Shown: positions 37,193 to 46,577 of the stretch, piece after piece
Position numbering within the stretch: the stretch's first letter is position 1
Layout of the letters: each line of letters starts with the position of its first letter
Assembly (NCBI RefSeq): GCF_019703515.2
Contig: NC_059372.1
Location: 21,775,931-21,839,930, forward strand
Direction of reading: 5' to 3'
Length of the DNA stretch: 64,000 nucleotides
DNA from: Myxocyprinus asiaticus
Taxonomy: Eukaryota; Chordata; Actinopteri; Cypriniformes; Catostomidae
The notes under the pieces: model-generated
The model's database searches: none
What the model was told of the DNA's origin: nothing
The model's input: the letters and a program-made list of their open reading frames with translations, nothing else
Position numbers and translations under genes: made by a program

Positions 37193-40100
37193 TTTTGTGT
37201 ATACTCATGTGTGACCACAGTGATGTTTGTTGAGGAACAGAGTGGGGTTGGGGATTGGGAGGTGGAGGGGTAATAGTGGGGGTTAAATGTTGATTCTGTG
37301 AATATATGTTTTGCTTTTCTTTGTCAATTTTGTGAATCAATAAAAAGTGTTAATTATTTAAAAAATAAATAAAAAATGTTTTCCCTTTGGTCATGTCTTA
37401 TCTCACAGAGGGAGAGATATGAGCCTGGAGCCTGCACTGACTGAGCGAATGTTTGTACCTTTCTCAAACACATCCTTCAGCTGATTCACCACCATTTGAG
37501 AGCCCGGCACTCTAAACAATCCCTCATGATGTAAACCTTACCAGATGGGAAAGAGGGAATAGGTTAGAAAATCAGTGATTAACACAGAAAGAATGGAAGA
37601 AAGAAACATTAGCTACTGACTCAGTGCAGTTCATAGAGTAGACTTTGATTTACCATTGAGGTTGATGAAGCGAATGCAGCTCTCCACCACCGTAGGAATG
37701 AGCTGTCCTGATGCCTAATTGGGAAAAAGTAGATGTGAGTCAGAGGCCTTCATCTGAACTCACTTTTGAGTGAATACAGAACACTTCTTGAATCAGAGAG
37801 AGTTTACTTGAATGTATGATAGCAGATCCCCATTGAAGAGCCTCTGGCTGATCTGGCCACAGGGCTGACTCTTTCTGTGATGCACAGATCTTTTGGAGCG
37901 TGTTCTAATTACATAGAAATGGTAATCAGAGAAATGTTGAGTTATAATCAAACCCTAAACTCCTCTGTACAACTAAAACAGTACAAATTTAAAGGCACGT
38001 ATCATTTGGTCCAACCATTACCTCTGGTTGTGAATGATACCAATTAAAGGAGCTTTGTTTAATTACCTGGAGTAATCATCAATGCTTTCCACTGATAAGA
38101 AAAACAACCAGAAGAACATATGAGATGAAATGATTTCCCTTGTTCATGTGAAACGGTCTTACGGTATTACGGTAAAGGTTATTATTTCACCTTTCTGAAT
38201 AGCAATTTTAAGCAGGTCATGTTTGGCCTCCAGTTTTGATATTAAAGAGCTGTTAAACAGTTGGTCCCTGACTTTCTGGAATATGAAGTTTTGAATATGA
38301 AAAATAGACAATACAGTAAATTAAAGTGCACTATTATAATTATTATTATTATTATCATCATTATTATCAGTGATGGTAGTAGTAGTAGTAGTAGTAGTAG
38401 TAGTAATAAAGGTAGTAAAAGTAGTAGTAGTAGTAGTAATATTGTTGTTGCTTTTGATTACCGTAAAGTACAAACTCTCAGTGTCTGGAAGGCTGGCTCG
38501 GCGCTTAGGCTGGTTGGTCTTGCTGCTTGATATATCATTGCTTCCCTCCAGAGATGGGCTACTGGGGAAGTCAGAGGTGGATCTAAAGATATCCTCAGCA
38601 ATTCCATCCAGCAAGGAAAACTGAGCTGACTGAAGTATTTTGCCGGACTGCAATGGATTTTATTCATGCTCATGTTTAGATGAAAAAGAATTACAGTATA
38701 TTGAATACACAAACTTAAGTATTTAATCATCCAAGGATCAATTATACATTCTGTCATTTGACTTTGACTTTGATTTATTTGTGTTTAATAACAGGGGTTT
38801 GTGTACCTCTTCAACCTCTATGGTTACTGATGACAGCCTGGACTGGAGCTGCTGAAATCGAGTCACCAATTCACTTCTCATCTCACACTTGGCAGACACC
38901 TCACACACCTGGAACAGGCCAGATATAGACACAGATTTTGACAAACAGCCATTAAGACCACTCCTGAGAACATACACCTTAAGACTAAAATATATACAGT
39001 AGGTAACACTTTACAATAAGGTTCTATTTGTTAACATTAGTTAACAACATAGGTTAACATTAACTAACAATAAACAATACTTTTACAGCATTTATTAAAC
39101 TTGATAATTGTTCATTTCAACATAAAGTAATACATTTTTAAAATAAAAGTTTTTATATTTTATCACTGTAAAACATGGCCAGGATTTTACAAGATTTAAC
39201 AGTAATTCCTTACAATAAAATACTGTTTTCAATATTTTCCTGTAAAATCAGTGTAGGCTAGGCCATTTTCTGCCACAACACAAAGAACTACTGTGAAAAA
39301 AGACATTTGAATATCACAGAGCATTATGGGAAAATGGTGTTTCATTTGTCACCATTACGGTGTTTAGTCTTCCCTTTGGATGGGACCTTATCGTAATTAT
39401 TTTATAATTAAATTTCTCCCAATTGGTGCAATTGGGTTTAAGAACACAATTTATTGTACTGTAATGTATAGAGAAATTAATCAGTTTAGTGGTCAACTTT
39501 ATGTCGGACCATGAAGTATACTATGCCATATGATGCATTTGAAAGTAAAGAAATAGTATCACTGTAACCCTAAAACAGGCAACGTGCACCACAAGATACA
39601 TATTCTTTAGTTTCTTATAGAGGGTATGAGTTTCTCACCCAATCTGGTTATCATTTATCATAGTTGAGTCTGTTTTGAGTATGTAGGTCAGCCTGACCTA
39701 AAACCAACATGGTGCTGCGCATCGTGTATGCATTATTTTTCAATAATTCAACGGGCCGGAGTCAATTATTCCACTTATACCACAGTTACGACACCTTAAT
39801 ACATCGTTCAGGGTTTTATCTCAAGACACTTTCTGGTTTTCGTCCCTAAAATGCTCTTGTGAGTGGAACTACTTTCTTCTGCTACGGATTCAGCGTCTTG
39901 CTTTGATATAGTCCGAGCCTTCATTGCTAGTTCAAAAATGTCACTTTACAACTAGCAACGGAGGATAGCAAGGCTTGCACTGCTTTACTGGAGTACTTAC
40001 TGGAGTAATAAGAATAAGTACCTTTTGTGTGTGTGTGTGTGTGTGTTTGTTTTTGAGTGATCGAAAGAGAGAAACTCAGAAGGCTCTTTGAAATAACTGA

Positions 40101-43100
40101 AAAAATGTGGCGAAGTGAAATGGAACAGTAATGCAGTCAAGACCTGGAACTACTTCATAGCCATGCGTTTACTTGAAAAATAATTGCCCACCTGAGAAAG
40201 TCCGTCAACCAATCACAATCAAGCATTCAACAGACCCGTGGTATAAATTTCTATATTTCTATATTTTCTATGAAGTGGCTTTAAACGGTGAAGTGTGTTA
40301 ATGCAATAAGTCAGATATAGTAAAATAGTTCAAAAATATAGTAAAATAGTTAAAAATATATAGTTCCAAATAAAAAATAATTAAAAATAAAAATAAAAAC
40401 GTTGTGAGCATGTAATTCTGATTCTGTTCACTCTACCTCCCTTTAAAAAGTCTTATTTTTTTCCCCACTAGATTGCAGCAAGTACTAGGAAAATCTTTTC
40501 ATCTTCCATCCCAAAATGCAGAAATGAAATATGGGTGGCACTCTAACACATTTTTCAGATAATGCACCACCCCTATTGTTTCATCAAATATCTAGGCCTG
40601 TGAGTGGAATTTAATCTAGGTGTCATTAGAAATCTGATATTCTTCCCTTTGCAATGATATGAAACATTTTATCACCAATAGTCGATAACATATTTTTCTG
40701 ATGATTTGTTTAGCATGCATTTCCTGCTGGACTGCATATTTTATTCTGGACAGCTTAGATATAACACTGGATTATTCACATAAGCAAGCTCACAGACAAG
40801 TGATCGGTGCATAAAAGAGACGTTTGTATTTGATGTCTTACAGAAATCATATTTCTTTTGAAAATCTTTCAAACTGTGGTATTAGGGCAACAAAATAAAC
40901 TGTAGAGAATGAGAGCTTTCATTTGAAACTGTATATGGCTTGTCCATTTAAGTTCTATGTGAAAGACATTTATATTCATATTAATATTTCTACCACATTA
41001 CCTCTAGTTGGCGCTTTATTTCAACACAGATGTTTTCAGGCCTTATTTTGTTATTTTATATAATATAAATGCAGAAGTGATGGTTATCCATGAAAAGTTC
41101 AGATTCTATGCTTTCAAATGTTGCCCTATATGCCTGACTTATGAATCCGGGGACTTTAACGCTTTAAGTGTTAACATATTTTGCGATATAGCTTGACATA
41201 GAGTTTAAAGGGGTTAAGTAGGCTCTATGTATGGTTATGGTGCATTAATAAAAAATAATATCATTCTTCTTCGTTCATTTCATGAGAAACTGTGGAAAAC
41301 ATGCATTGATTATTTTTAACTAACTATTTTGTATTATACTTCTTGCATTTCCCAAAACAATCTCCCTTCAATTTCAAAGAAAATACATATATATGTGGAA
41401 AATGATCAAAAGGATATAAGATATAAAGTTTTAAATGTATTATACAGACTGATTTTGTCATGCAGTACCTGGTCGCCTTCATAGGGTTGGTACTGAAAGC
41501 GGAGGGGCAGGCAAAAGGCAGAGATGTTGGCCTGCATGACAGTGTCTCTGTCCTGGTTCTGGTTCAGTTCTGAGACAGTCTTGTCCAGCTGCTGCAGCCC
41601 AGAGCTCAAGTTCTGCTGGGCCAGCTGATGACTGGTCAGGTAAAAACGCAAAACCTTTGATACGGACTGGTGGTAACCCAGATCACTGCACTGAGAGAGC
41701 ATGCAATAAGACAGCTCATATTAGGCCTGATCAGTGTGGAAACCTATACAGTCTCTTCAAGTTTATTTAGGGACTCACGTCTATGAGAGTGGAGAGATCA
41801 TGAACACAGTATTTGTTCATGCATGAATTCGCTGCAGCCAGGTTGAGCAGATAGTCATTGCGCGCTTTTGTGCACTTCAGCTGAATTTCTTGAACTTTGC
41901 ATCGTCTCTGTACACACATTCAGAGCGAGAACGTAACCTGAAAAGTTAGCTCAGTCGCACTTATAAACACAAAAAGTAACTACAATAACCAAACACTACA
42001 ATTCAGAAAGTGCCAGTCATATGCAGAGCGGGAAGTGGATAAATCTCCACTTTCACTTTTACATTCTTCTTTTGTTTTTAGCGATTCGCATTCTTTGTGC
42101 ATATCGCCACCTACTGGGCAGGGAGGAAAATTTATAGTAAAAAAGGACTTAAATATTAATCTGTTTCTCACCCACACCTATCATATCACTTCTGAAGATA
42201 TAGATTTAACCAATTGAGTCTTATTGATTACTTTTATGCTGTCTTTATGTGCTTCAAGAGCTTCAAAGTTCTGGCCACCATTCACTTACATTGTATGGAC
42301 CTACAGAGCTGAAATATTTTTCTAAAAATCTTTGTTTGTGTTCAGCAGAAGAAAGAAAGTCATACACATGGATGCATGAGGTAAGTAAATTATGAGAGAA
42401 TTTAAATTTTTAGGTGAGCTATACCTTTTAGCTGGACAGGAGAAAGTATTTTAACATCAAAACACACTTCAGCTTCTAACAATTTAATTCTTAGTAATAT
42501 GGCAATTTTTGGTATTAAAAAAGGGGGTATACTTTCTCTATGAGTCTTTCCATCTTTTTGGAAGTACTTTGCTTCTGTTTTTCCTCAAGTTTGGCTGCCT
42601 CTTTTAGTTTGCCTTCTGCAGAAAGGAACTCAGCATAGTACTGGTAATACGTCTTCAAGGCCTGATTTTCAACAAACATAGGAAGGAGAGTTGTCATGAC
42701 ATTTTACAATCCATTAACCTTAAGTGCAAGCAAACAATCTTTACGATTCTAAAACACTGATGGAAACTCACTGTTTGTAGTTCTGCGGTGACCTTTAAAA
42801 GTCCATCCTGTAACTGGGTGCAAATGTCTCTGCTCTGGAAAAATAAAAATATTGATTAGAGGAAAGACAAAAGAGGGAAGGAATATAATTTATTCTTACT
42901 GAGCTGCCTTATTGTTTTAGTAAATGCGTATGACTTTAATATAACATGTAAGTGGCAGGTGACTGTGCCAAAGGTGTTAATTTGTATATTTCTGTGCATT
43001 GTCTGCAAACAAGTGTGGGTGCAAAGGAAGCTGCATGATGTGGGCAACTGCGATGCTTCAAGTGTTGTAGTAATGTGTGGGTGTTAATGTCTGCAAATTT

Positions 43101-43114
43101 GGAAGAATGTGAAA

Positions 43115-43152
<38 letters not shown>

Positions 43153-43241
43153 AGGGGTAGAGTTAGGGGATAGAATCTATAGTTCGTAAAGTATAAAAAT
43201 CAATATGTCTATGGAGAGTACTCATAAGGATAGCCGCACCA

Positions 43242-43279
<38 letters not shown>

Positions 43280-45306
43280 AATTAATAAATATAGTAAGAA
43301 AATGCTAAAAAAAGTTTTGTTTAAAGGTTAGGGCTATGGTTTGGATTAGCTTTATATAAAGTAACAACAGTCTATGCTGGGTGTGTGTACCCGTTTAGCC
43401 AGGCGTTGAGCATGCTCTAAGCAGTGTGAAAGCTGCTGAGGCAGAGTGTTGCTGTAGCTGTCACTCAGCATGCTGTGATCTCGGCTCTCCTGACGTGTTT
43501 GTGTCAATAACACCTGCCAGCAGTTAAACACTGACTGATGACTGGGCTCCTTCCTGAGAGTGTGATAGAAAGAGAGAAAGATAGAATAGTTATGAGCTTG
43601 CAAGTCTCCAGAAAGCAATAGATACACAGCCAGAGTATGTTTAAGAGTATGTTAGTACCCACAGGTGTAACTATGGTCATGTTTGACAAGTTTGACAAAC
43701 AGCAAGTGTCCAAATACTGTCTTAATTTTGAACATGAGCTAAATCCATTGTTTAGTAACTTAAAATTTGTTTTGTGAAATGTGTTGCTTGAAAGGTGAGC
43801 TTGTGCCATCTTTCTTTCAAAGTAAATGTTACTTGGTTTCATGCTTTGTTAGTATGGCTAATACAACGACATTTGTACATTTTTAAGTTTTGCATACAGT
43901 AAGTGTTCAAATACTTTTTGTGGCCACTGTTAATACAAAATGCATACATTAAACCAAAATAATAGATCAAGGTCATGAATTGTCCTTTATGCTTTAAAAG
44001 TGCCTCTTTGCATGCCCTCACTTCCTGGTTCTAGAGGAGAATCTCTCAGAGAGTTTATCCAGCGAGCGAGCGTACTCCCCCTCGATCTCGCCTCGTCTGT
44101 GCAAGTAATCAATCAGATCCTGCAACAGCTGACTCTTCTGCTCAATCTGACCATCAAATATCCTCAACTGTTCAGCCAGCTGCAACCGCACCTCTAATGG
44201 AGAGAGAAAGATATTTCTTTGGTTCCCCTCCATTTGACTGCTCTTAGACAACACTTTTTGTAACTAGATTATAAAGACAAACTTTGAGTAATGGCTTGAC
44301 AAAGCCTTGCCTGAAAGTAAAAAAAAAAAAAAAAAAAAAAAGCCTTGAAATTTGAAGGTTAGACAGACAGAAAGACAGATAGATAGATACACTCACTGAG
44401 AACTTCATTAGTAAGACCTGAACATCTATTTATTCATGCAAATATCTAATCAGCCAATCGTGTGGTAGCATTGCAGTGCATACAATTATGCAGATACGGG
44501 TCAGTAGCTTCAGTTATTGTTCACATCAACCATCAGAATGGGGAAAAATGTGATCTCAGTGATTTTTGACTGTGGCATGATTGTTGGTGCCAGATGGGCT
44601 GGTTTGACTATTTCTGTTACTGCTGATCTCCTGGGATTCTCACGCACAACAGTTTCTAGAGTTTACTCAGAATGGTGCCAAAAATTAAAAACATCAAGTA
44701 AGTGGCAGTTCTGCGGATGGAAACGTCTTGTTGATGAGAGAGGTCAACGGAGAATGGACTGGTTCGAGCTGACAGAAGGGCTACAGTAACTCAGATAATC
44801 ACTCTGTATAATTGTAGTGAGTAGAATAGCATCTCAGAATGCACAACACGTCGAACATTGAGGTTGATGGGCTACAACAGCAGAAGACCACGTCGGGCAC
44901 TTTATTAGGACCATAGTGTTACTAATAAAGTGCTCAGTGAGTATAGATCGATAGATATATTCATAGATAGATACATTTGGGCTGCGGACCATTAAAAACC
45001 TTAACCTAAGCTTAAGTTTAAGACATGGTCCACCATGAAGAGACAAAGAAAAATTTAATTTTGGTAATAGATTTCTGTCTGACATCTGTCTGGTAATAGT
45101 GGAAGTGCCAGTGTAAGCATGCAAAACAGAATTACAGCAGATCAGCAGATTTAATTTCTTTAGGAAAGAGTCAAAACTGGGTTCCACTTTCCCTTCCACA
45201 GAAAGCCTCTAGAGTATGCATTGCTCAGTCATCTGTTACCTTTGATTTGTATGTCATAGTCTGCCGTTCCCACTCTGTCCCTCCACAGTTTGACGTGGGA
45301 AGACAT
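20641..45306 (-). CDS. arhgap4: Rho GTPase-activating protein 4-like (F-BAR, RhoGAP, SH3), complete coding region
   Basis: 23 coding exons on the minus strand, all with GT/AG ends and matching phases: 45240-45306, 44022-44193, 43391-43553, 42772-42834, 42533-42661, 41779-41907, 41469-41690, 38807-38908, 38462-38647, 38191-38275, 38067-38091, 37808-37904, 37654-37714, 37459-37536, 27785-27913, 24842-24947, 24433-24657, 23834-23898, 23564-23732, 23177-23275, 22153-22284, 21103-21169, 20641-20823. The sum is 2754 bp, 917 residues plus stop, close to human ARHGAP4 and shorter than srGAPs. Domains in order: F-BAR (about 20-330), RhoGAP (about 470-660; arginine finger R509 in HEGLFRVPGS), SH3 (about 705-757). 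Family role: it senses curved membrane and speeds GTP hydrolysis on Rho-family GTPases in the cytoplasm. Convergence with the V2-type receptor favours arhgap4 over a srGAP. The longest introns hold most of the transposons. Teleost a/b paralogue assignment is not possible here. Confidence 0.92.
21417..21895. repeat. TTAA-flanked palindromic MITE, shortened
   Basis: It begins TTAAAAGGATAGTTCACCC and ends GGGTGAACTATCCCTTTAA. The right arm is partly deleted, joining CACACCTATCATAT directly to the terminal sequence. It lies in arhgap4 intron 21. Confidence 0.88.
22633..23141. mobile_element. internally deleted Tc1-like element, copy A
   Basis: Inverted ends are ACAGTCACTGAGCACTTTAT at the left and, at the right, the reverse complement of ACACTCACTG. 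The interior (about 22790-23090) keeps transposase N-terminal coding remnants that match copy B at 44388-44943. It lies in arhgap4 intron 20 and its right end is only about 35 bp from the exon 20 splice donor. Confidence 0.8.
23288..23349. repeat. (AG)n microsatellite beside exon 20 acceptor
   Basis: About 31 AG units. Read on the gene strand this is a CT tract directly upstream of the exon 20 3' splice site (CTGTTCTTCAG), so it acts as an extended polypyrimidine tract. Confidence 0.95.
23986..24399. mobile_element. hAT-like MITE in arhgap4 intron 17
   Basis: AGGGATGGGCGAGACCAC at the left is matched in inverted form by GATCGATCTGCCCATCAC at the right. The roughly 410-bp interior is AT-rich and noncoding. 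Confidence 0.6.
24433..37904 (-). CDS. arhgap4: arhgap4 RhoGAP domain block (coding exons 12-17)
   Basis: Exon 12 ends with FNGDLLSYIQ, exon 13 reads IPTVVESCIRFINLN, exon 14 carries GLHHEGLFRVPGSQMVVNQL with the catalytic arginine finger (R509), exon 15 has VAGVLKLYFRGLEKPLF, exon 16 IIVMRYLFAFLH, and exon 17 VSQYSDENMMQPYNLAVCFG, the conserved Asn-containing helix. All core RhoGAP motifs are intact, so the domain should be active. Between exons 14 (37459) and 15 (27913) lies a 9.5-kb intron holding the nested L1/hAT/DIRS insertions. Confidence 0.93.
24662..24738. repeat. (CA)n microsatellite abutting exon 17 acceptor
   Basis: About 38 CA units on the plus strand, TG units on the gene strand, ending three or four bases from the exon 17 3' splice site (TGTAAAG|TGTCTCC). 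It takes the place of a normal polypyrimidine tract. Confidence 0.97.
26661..26896 (+). mobile_element. solo LTR with 5-bp target duplication
   Basis: A 236-bp GC-richer block starts TGTGGCAGGG and ends GTGTTACA, so it is TG...CA bounded. GAGAT flanks it on both sides (26656-26660 and 26897-26901), a perfect 5-bp duplication. Inside are GGGATAAAGGCG, which could be a TATA-like box, and downstream TTATTAAAC, which could serve as a poly(A) signal. No internal retroelement sequence is present, as expected after LTR-LTR recombination. Orientation is inferred from these signals. It lies in arhgap4 intron 15. Confidence 0.8.
28331..29024 (+). mobile_element. L1-type LINE ORF2, 5' piece of a split C-terminal region
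   Basis: Fragments read PFQWP-type and KYLGILFP, then KVNVIKMNFIPKFNYLLQSL, SFIWNGKHPRLHFSKL and GGLGLPKILFYYYAFGLRHL. These match the region after the reverse transcriptase in L1 ORF2. It begins abruptly at about 28331 (5' truncation) and contains a frameshift near 28500 and stops. It ends at CWTELIE where the hAT-like element is inserted; the rest resumes at 36268. Confidence 0.88.
30653..30754. repeat. DIRS internal complementary region
   Basis: The first half (ACAACGTCTCGTTCCCTCC to GGTTACGAAAGTAAC) is the reverse complement of the element's left outer edge at 30384-30430. The second half (GTTCCCTATCTGTCACTCAC and on) is the reverse complement of its right outer edge at about 36085-36130. 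Joining both edges in one internal copy is the template used by DIRS elements to complete their ends. Confidence 0.9.
31541..32242 (-). pseudogene. DIRS tyrosine recombinase, catalytic motifs present but frame broken
   Basis: 32242-31838 reads APFEPLESVELKALSLKTAL and SIKRVGDLRVFSV, with the first catalytic Arg. 31753-31541 reads RAHSTRSVAASWAL, with the H-x-x-R box, and AGWATPNTFARFYNL, with the Tyr nucleophile. At least one frameshift near 31840-31760 separates them. Confidence 0.85.
32500..32982 (-). pseudogene. DIRS DAM-like methyltransferase segment, broken
   Basis: FGQAQVSLFASRESSYCPLW, then DVMAHSWPRG and, in another frame, VEPYWPTQTWVLDL. This is the conserved module between RNase H and recombinase in DIRS1-group elements, usually linked to a DAM-like methyltransferase. 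The family's D-L-F-A is S-L-F-A here. Confidence 0.65.
32743..33895 (-). pseudogene. DIRS reverse transcriptase and RNase H, palm deleted
   Basis: 33895-33600 reads NKGFYSPYFIVPWKGSG and AVDLKDTYFNV, the fingers and first catalytic Asp motif. The sequence then jumps directly to LDSVSMMVCLTSERTQSV, which in relatives lies after the YLDD catalytic loop, so the palm segment is missing at about 33600. RNase H-like sequence follows with more frameshifts, ending near 32950 with VDALLRQVTLRGEWRLHPQV. It cannot encode working reverse transcriptase. Confidence 0.85.
34507..35871 (-). pseudogene. DIRS gag-like region, broken
   Basis: The 5' part (35738-35319) has a Cys-rich module, CGRYLSASDGHDRCLMCLVA followed by CSHCESATMATLRSRLSF, typical of the N terminus of fish DIRS ORF1. 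A later part (34947-34507) reads LGQVMSTLVVQEHHLWLNLV and FAQQFSAVKKQTEAIQHILP. The two lie in different frames, so the gene is disrupted. Confidence 0.85.
36268..37375 (+). mobile_element. L1-type LINE ORF2, 3' piece and tail
   Basis: Reading resumes after the hAT insertion as EREVNMLGELYESGVLRSF, continues with VRLMQFKILH, WTPSRLYRLGLKDTPTCWRC and QVFWWCVKIQEFW, the Cys-rich C-terminal motif of L1 ORF2, and ends FLEGSRGGVVEREV at 37122. In-frame stops at about 36394 and 36649 show decay. An A-rich 3' end lies at about 37340-37375. Confidence 0.9.
37141..37196. repeat. (AT)n/T-tract in L1 3' UTR
   Basis: About 16 AT units run straight into a 23-base T tract, downstream of the L1 stop codon. 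Confidence 0.95.
38336..38450. repeat. trinucleotide (ATT)n/(AGT)n array beside exon 9 donor
   Basis: Compound ATT/ATC and GTA arrays. Their edge is about 10 bp from the donor GTAATC of arhgap4 exon 9 (intron starts at 38461). Confidence 0.93.
38462..44193 (-). CDS. arhgap4: arhgap4 F-BAR block (coding exons 2-9)
   Basis: Residues about 23-411. Exon 2 reads EVRLQLAEQLRIFDGQ and DYLHRRGEIEGEYARSLDKL, the first F-BAR helices. Exon 6 reads RRCKVQEIQLKCTKARNDYL and NKYCVHDL, a stretch diagnostic of the srGAP/ARHGAP4 family. Exon 7 carries CSDLGYHQSV and the LPLRFQYQPYEGDQ segment. Exon 9 encodes a Ser-rich linker ending KRRASLPDTESLYFT. Exons 3-9 are all phase 0 at their 3' ends, which makes single-exon skipping frame-neutral across this block. 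Confidence 0.92.
39001..39380. repeat. dispersed DNA-element remnants in arhgap4 intron 7
   Basis: GGTAACACTTTACAATAAGG with TTAACATTAGTTAACAA-type repeats, then CACTGTAAAACATGG and TTTACAGTAATTCCT-type sequence, motifs widespread in teleost repeats and seen again near 57306 and 46580. Boundaries are unclear. Confidence 0.5.
42045..42432. repeat. TTAA-type MITE, right half only
   Basis: It starts within the central CACTTTCACTTTTACATTC region and continues through TCACCCACACCTATCATATC to the degenerate terminus AGGTGAGCTATACCTTTTA. The left arm is missing. It is in arhgap4 intron 5. Confidence 0.8.
43118..43276. repeat. two (GT)n microsatellites
   Basis: (GT)n at about 43118-43150 and 43243-43276 in arhgap4 intron 3, separated by about 90 bp of unique sequence. 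Confidence 0.95.
44388..44943 (+). mobile_element. internally deleted Tc1-like element, copy B
   Basis: Inverted ends TACACTCACTGAGAAC and CTCAGTGAGTATA lie within GATA-repeat sequence on both sides, so it landed in a tetranucleotide repeat. An 83-residue remnant at 44538-44789 contains ADLLGFSRTTVSRVYSEW, a helix-turn-helix typical of the Tc1 transposase N terminus; the DDE catalytic part is absent. It is a sister of copy A at 22633-23141. Confidence 0.85.
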
Positions 45307-45329
45307 TGTAGCCTCAACTGGGTGAAAAT
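45240..45329 (-). CDS. arhgap4: arhgap4 exon with start codon
   Basis: A 3' splice site (TGTTCTTAGCAG) precedes ATTTTCACCC, and 23 bases later ATG (45306-45304) opens MSSHVKLWRDRVGTADYDIQIK, ending AAA G|GTAACA. The aligned start of the F-BAR and the splice site just 5' of the ATG both show that the transcript has at least one upstream noncoding exon. Confidence 0.85.
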
Positions 45330-46577
45330 CTGCTAAGAACAGATGCCATGTAGAAGTACGTAGATATAAAAGTGTTTACTTAATAATAATTTAAAAAAAG
45401 ATTAGAGCTTTCATTGGCAAATAATATTTTTCATTTTTGGAGCTGTCAATCCTATGCAACAACCCTTAGAAATAAATAATATGTGCTTTGACTTAATGTG
45501 GACACAAAATACGTTGTTTGTAATTTCATTTCATTGGTTCATTTCTTTGGCTTTCTAATACAAAAGTTAGTTTTCTTGAGTTATCCACCTGTAAATTCAT
45601 AAGTTCATCTGGAGTATGGACAATCTTAACTGTTGTCTAATTGTCAGTAATAATAATGCAACTTAGAATAAAAGACACGTTTACATGTACAATACCATAC
45701 TTTGATCAGGGACAATCAACCATTGTGTACAATTAGTATCTAAAGAAGTGTTGAGAATATTCATTCATTCATTCGTAATAAGACTGTGAAGATTATTAGC
45801 AATCCAGGTCTTTTTACAATATCTTTTATCATTTATTCTGATTGAAAATAACTAGAACATTTTTAAATTGTTAACTGGATTGTCCAGAGTTATTTCAACA
45901 CTAGGCTTTCTGTTACAACTGAATGAACAGTGAAGTTTTTACATTGTCAAATCAACACTACATTAGAAATGTGATAGAGACTTAGTGAGCTTGTGTGAGA
46001 AGTGAAAGCATTTAAATTGGCATGTTCAAATCCCATCTAGTGAGGATGTCATGAAATGTCAGACTGAAAGGTTGCAGTTAAATTGCAGAAAATCTGTGTT
46101 AAAAGTCTAAAACAGGTCAAAATGACCTGCAACAGCACGGAAGGTACATTCACATTGCAGAAGACAATGCAGTCATTGGGGTTCTCCACTGTACAGTAGA
46201 GTATCCTCATGTAACATGTGACAGCACAGTAGTCAACTTCTGCCATGACCTACAGCACAGTGTGTGTACAGTGCACTGTTCACTTTTATTGAACAAACCT
46301 AAAATCTAGTCTAGGGTGTTAAAAAAGGAAAGGTAGCAAACTTCCTGTTAAGAGCAGTCCAGAGCAAATCAGACAGCAGCAATACACTCTTACCATGACT
46401 CATTACAACTGGCCACTCCCCCTCTCTGACTCTCTCTCTTTCCTTCAATCACTCTTCACAGAAACAACTTCCCCATTTACAGTATATCTCATGAAAATTC
46501 ACCAGACAATGTTCAAAAATAATATTGTTTAAATCTTGCAAATATTGAAATACATAGTTTTACATACATACATACAT

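Noticed and set aside
27785..37536. A separate gene hidden in the large arhgap4 intron
   Set aside because: All recognisable coding in this stretch belongs to L1 or DIRS; the remainder is hAT-like or noncoding sequence.
20641..45306. Assignment of the GAP gene to srGAP1, 2 or 3
   Set aside because: Length of 917 residues and convergence with a V2-type receptor fit ARHGAP4 better; srGAPs are longer and not next to AVPR2.
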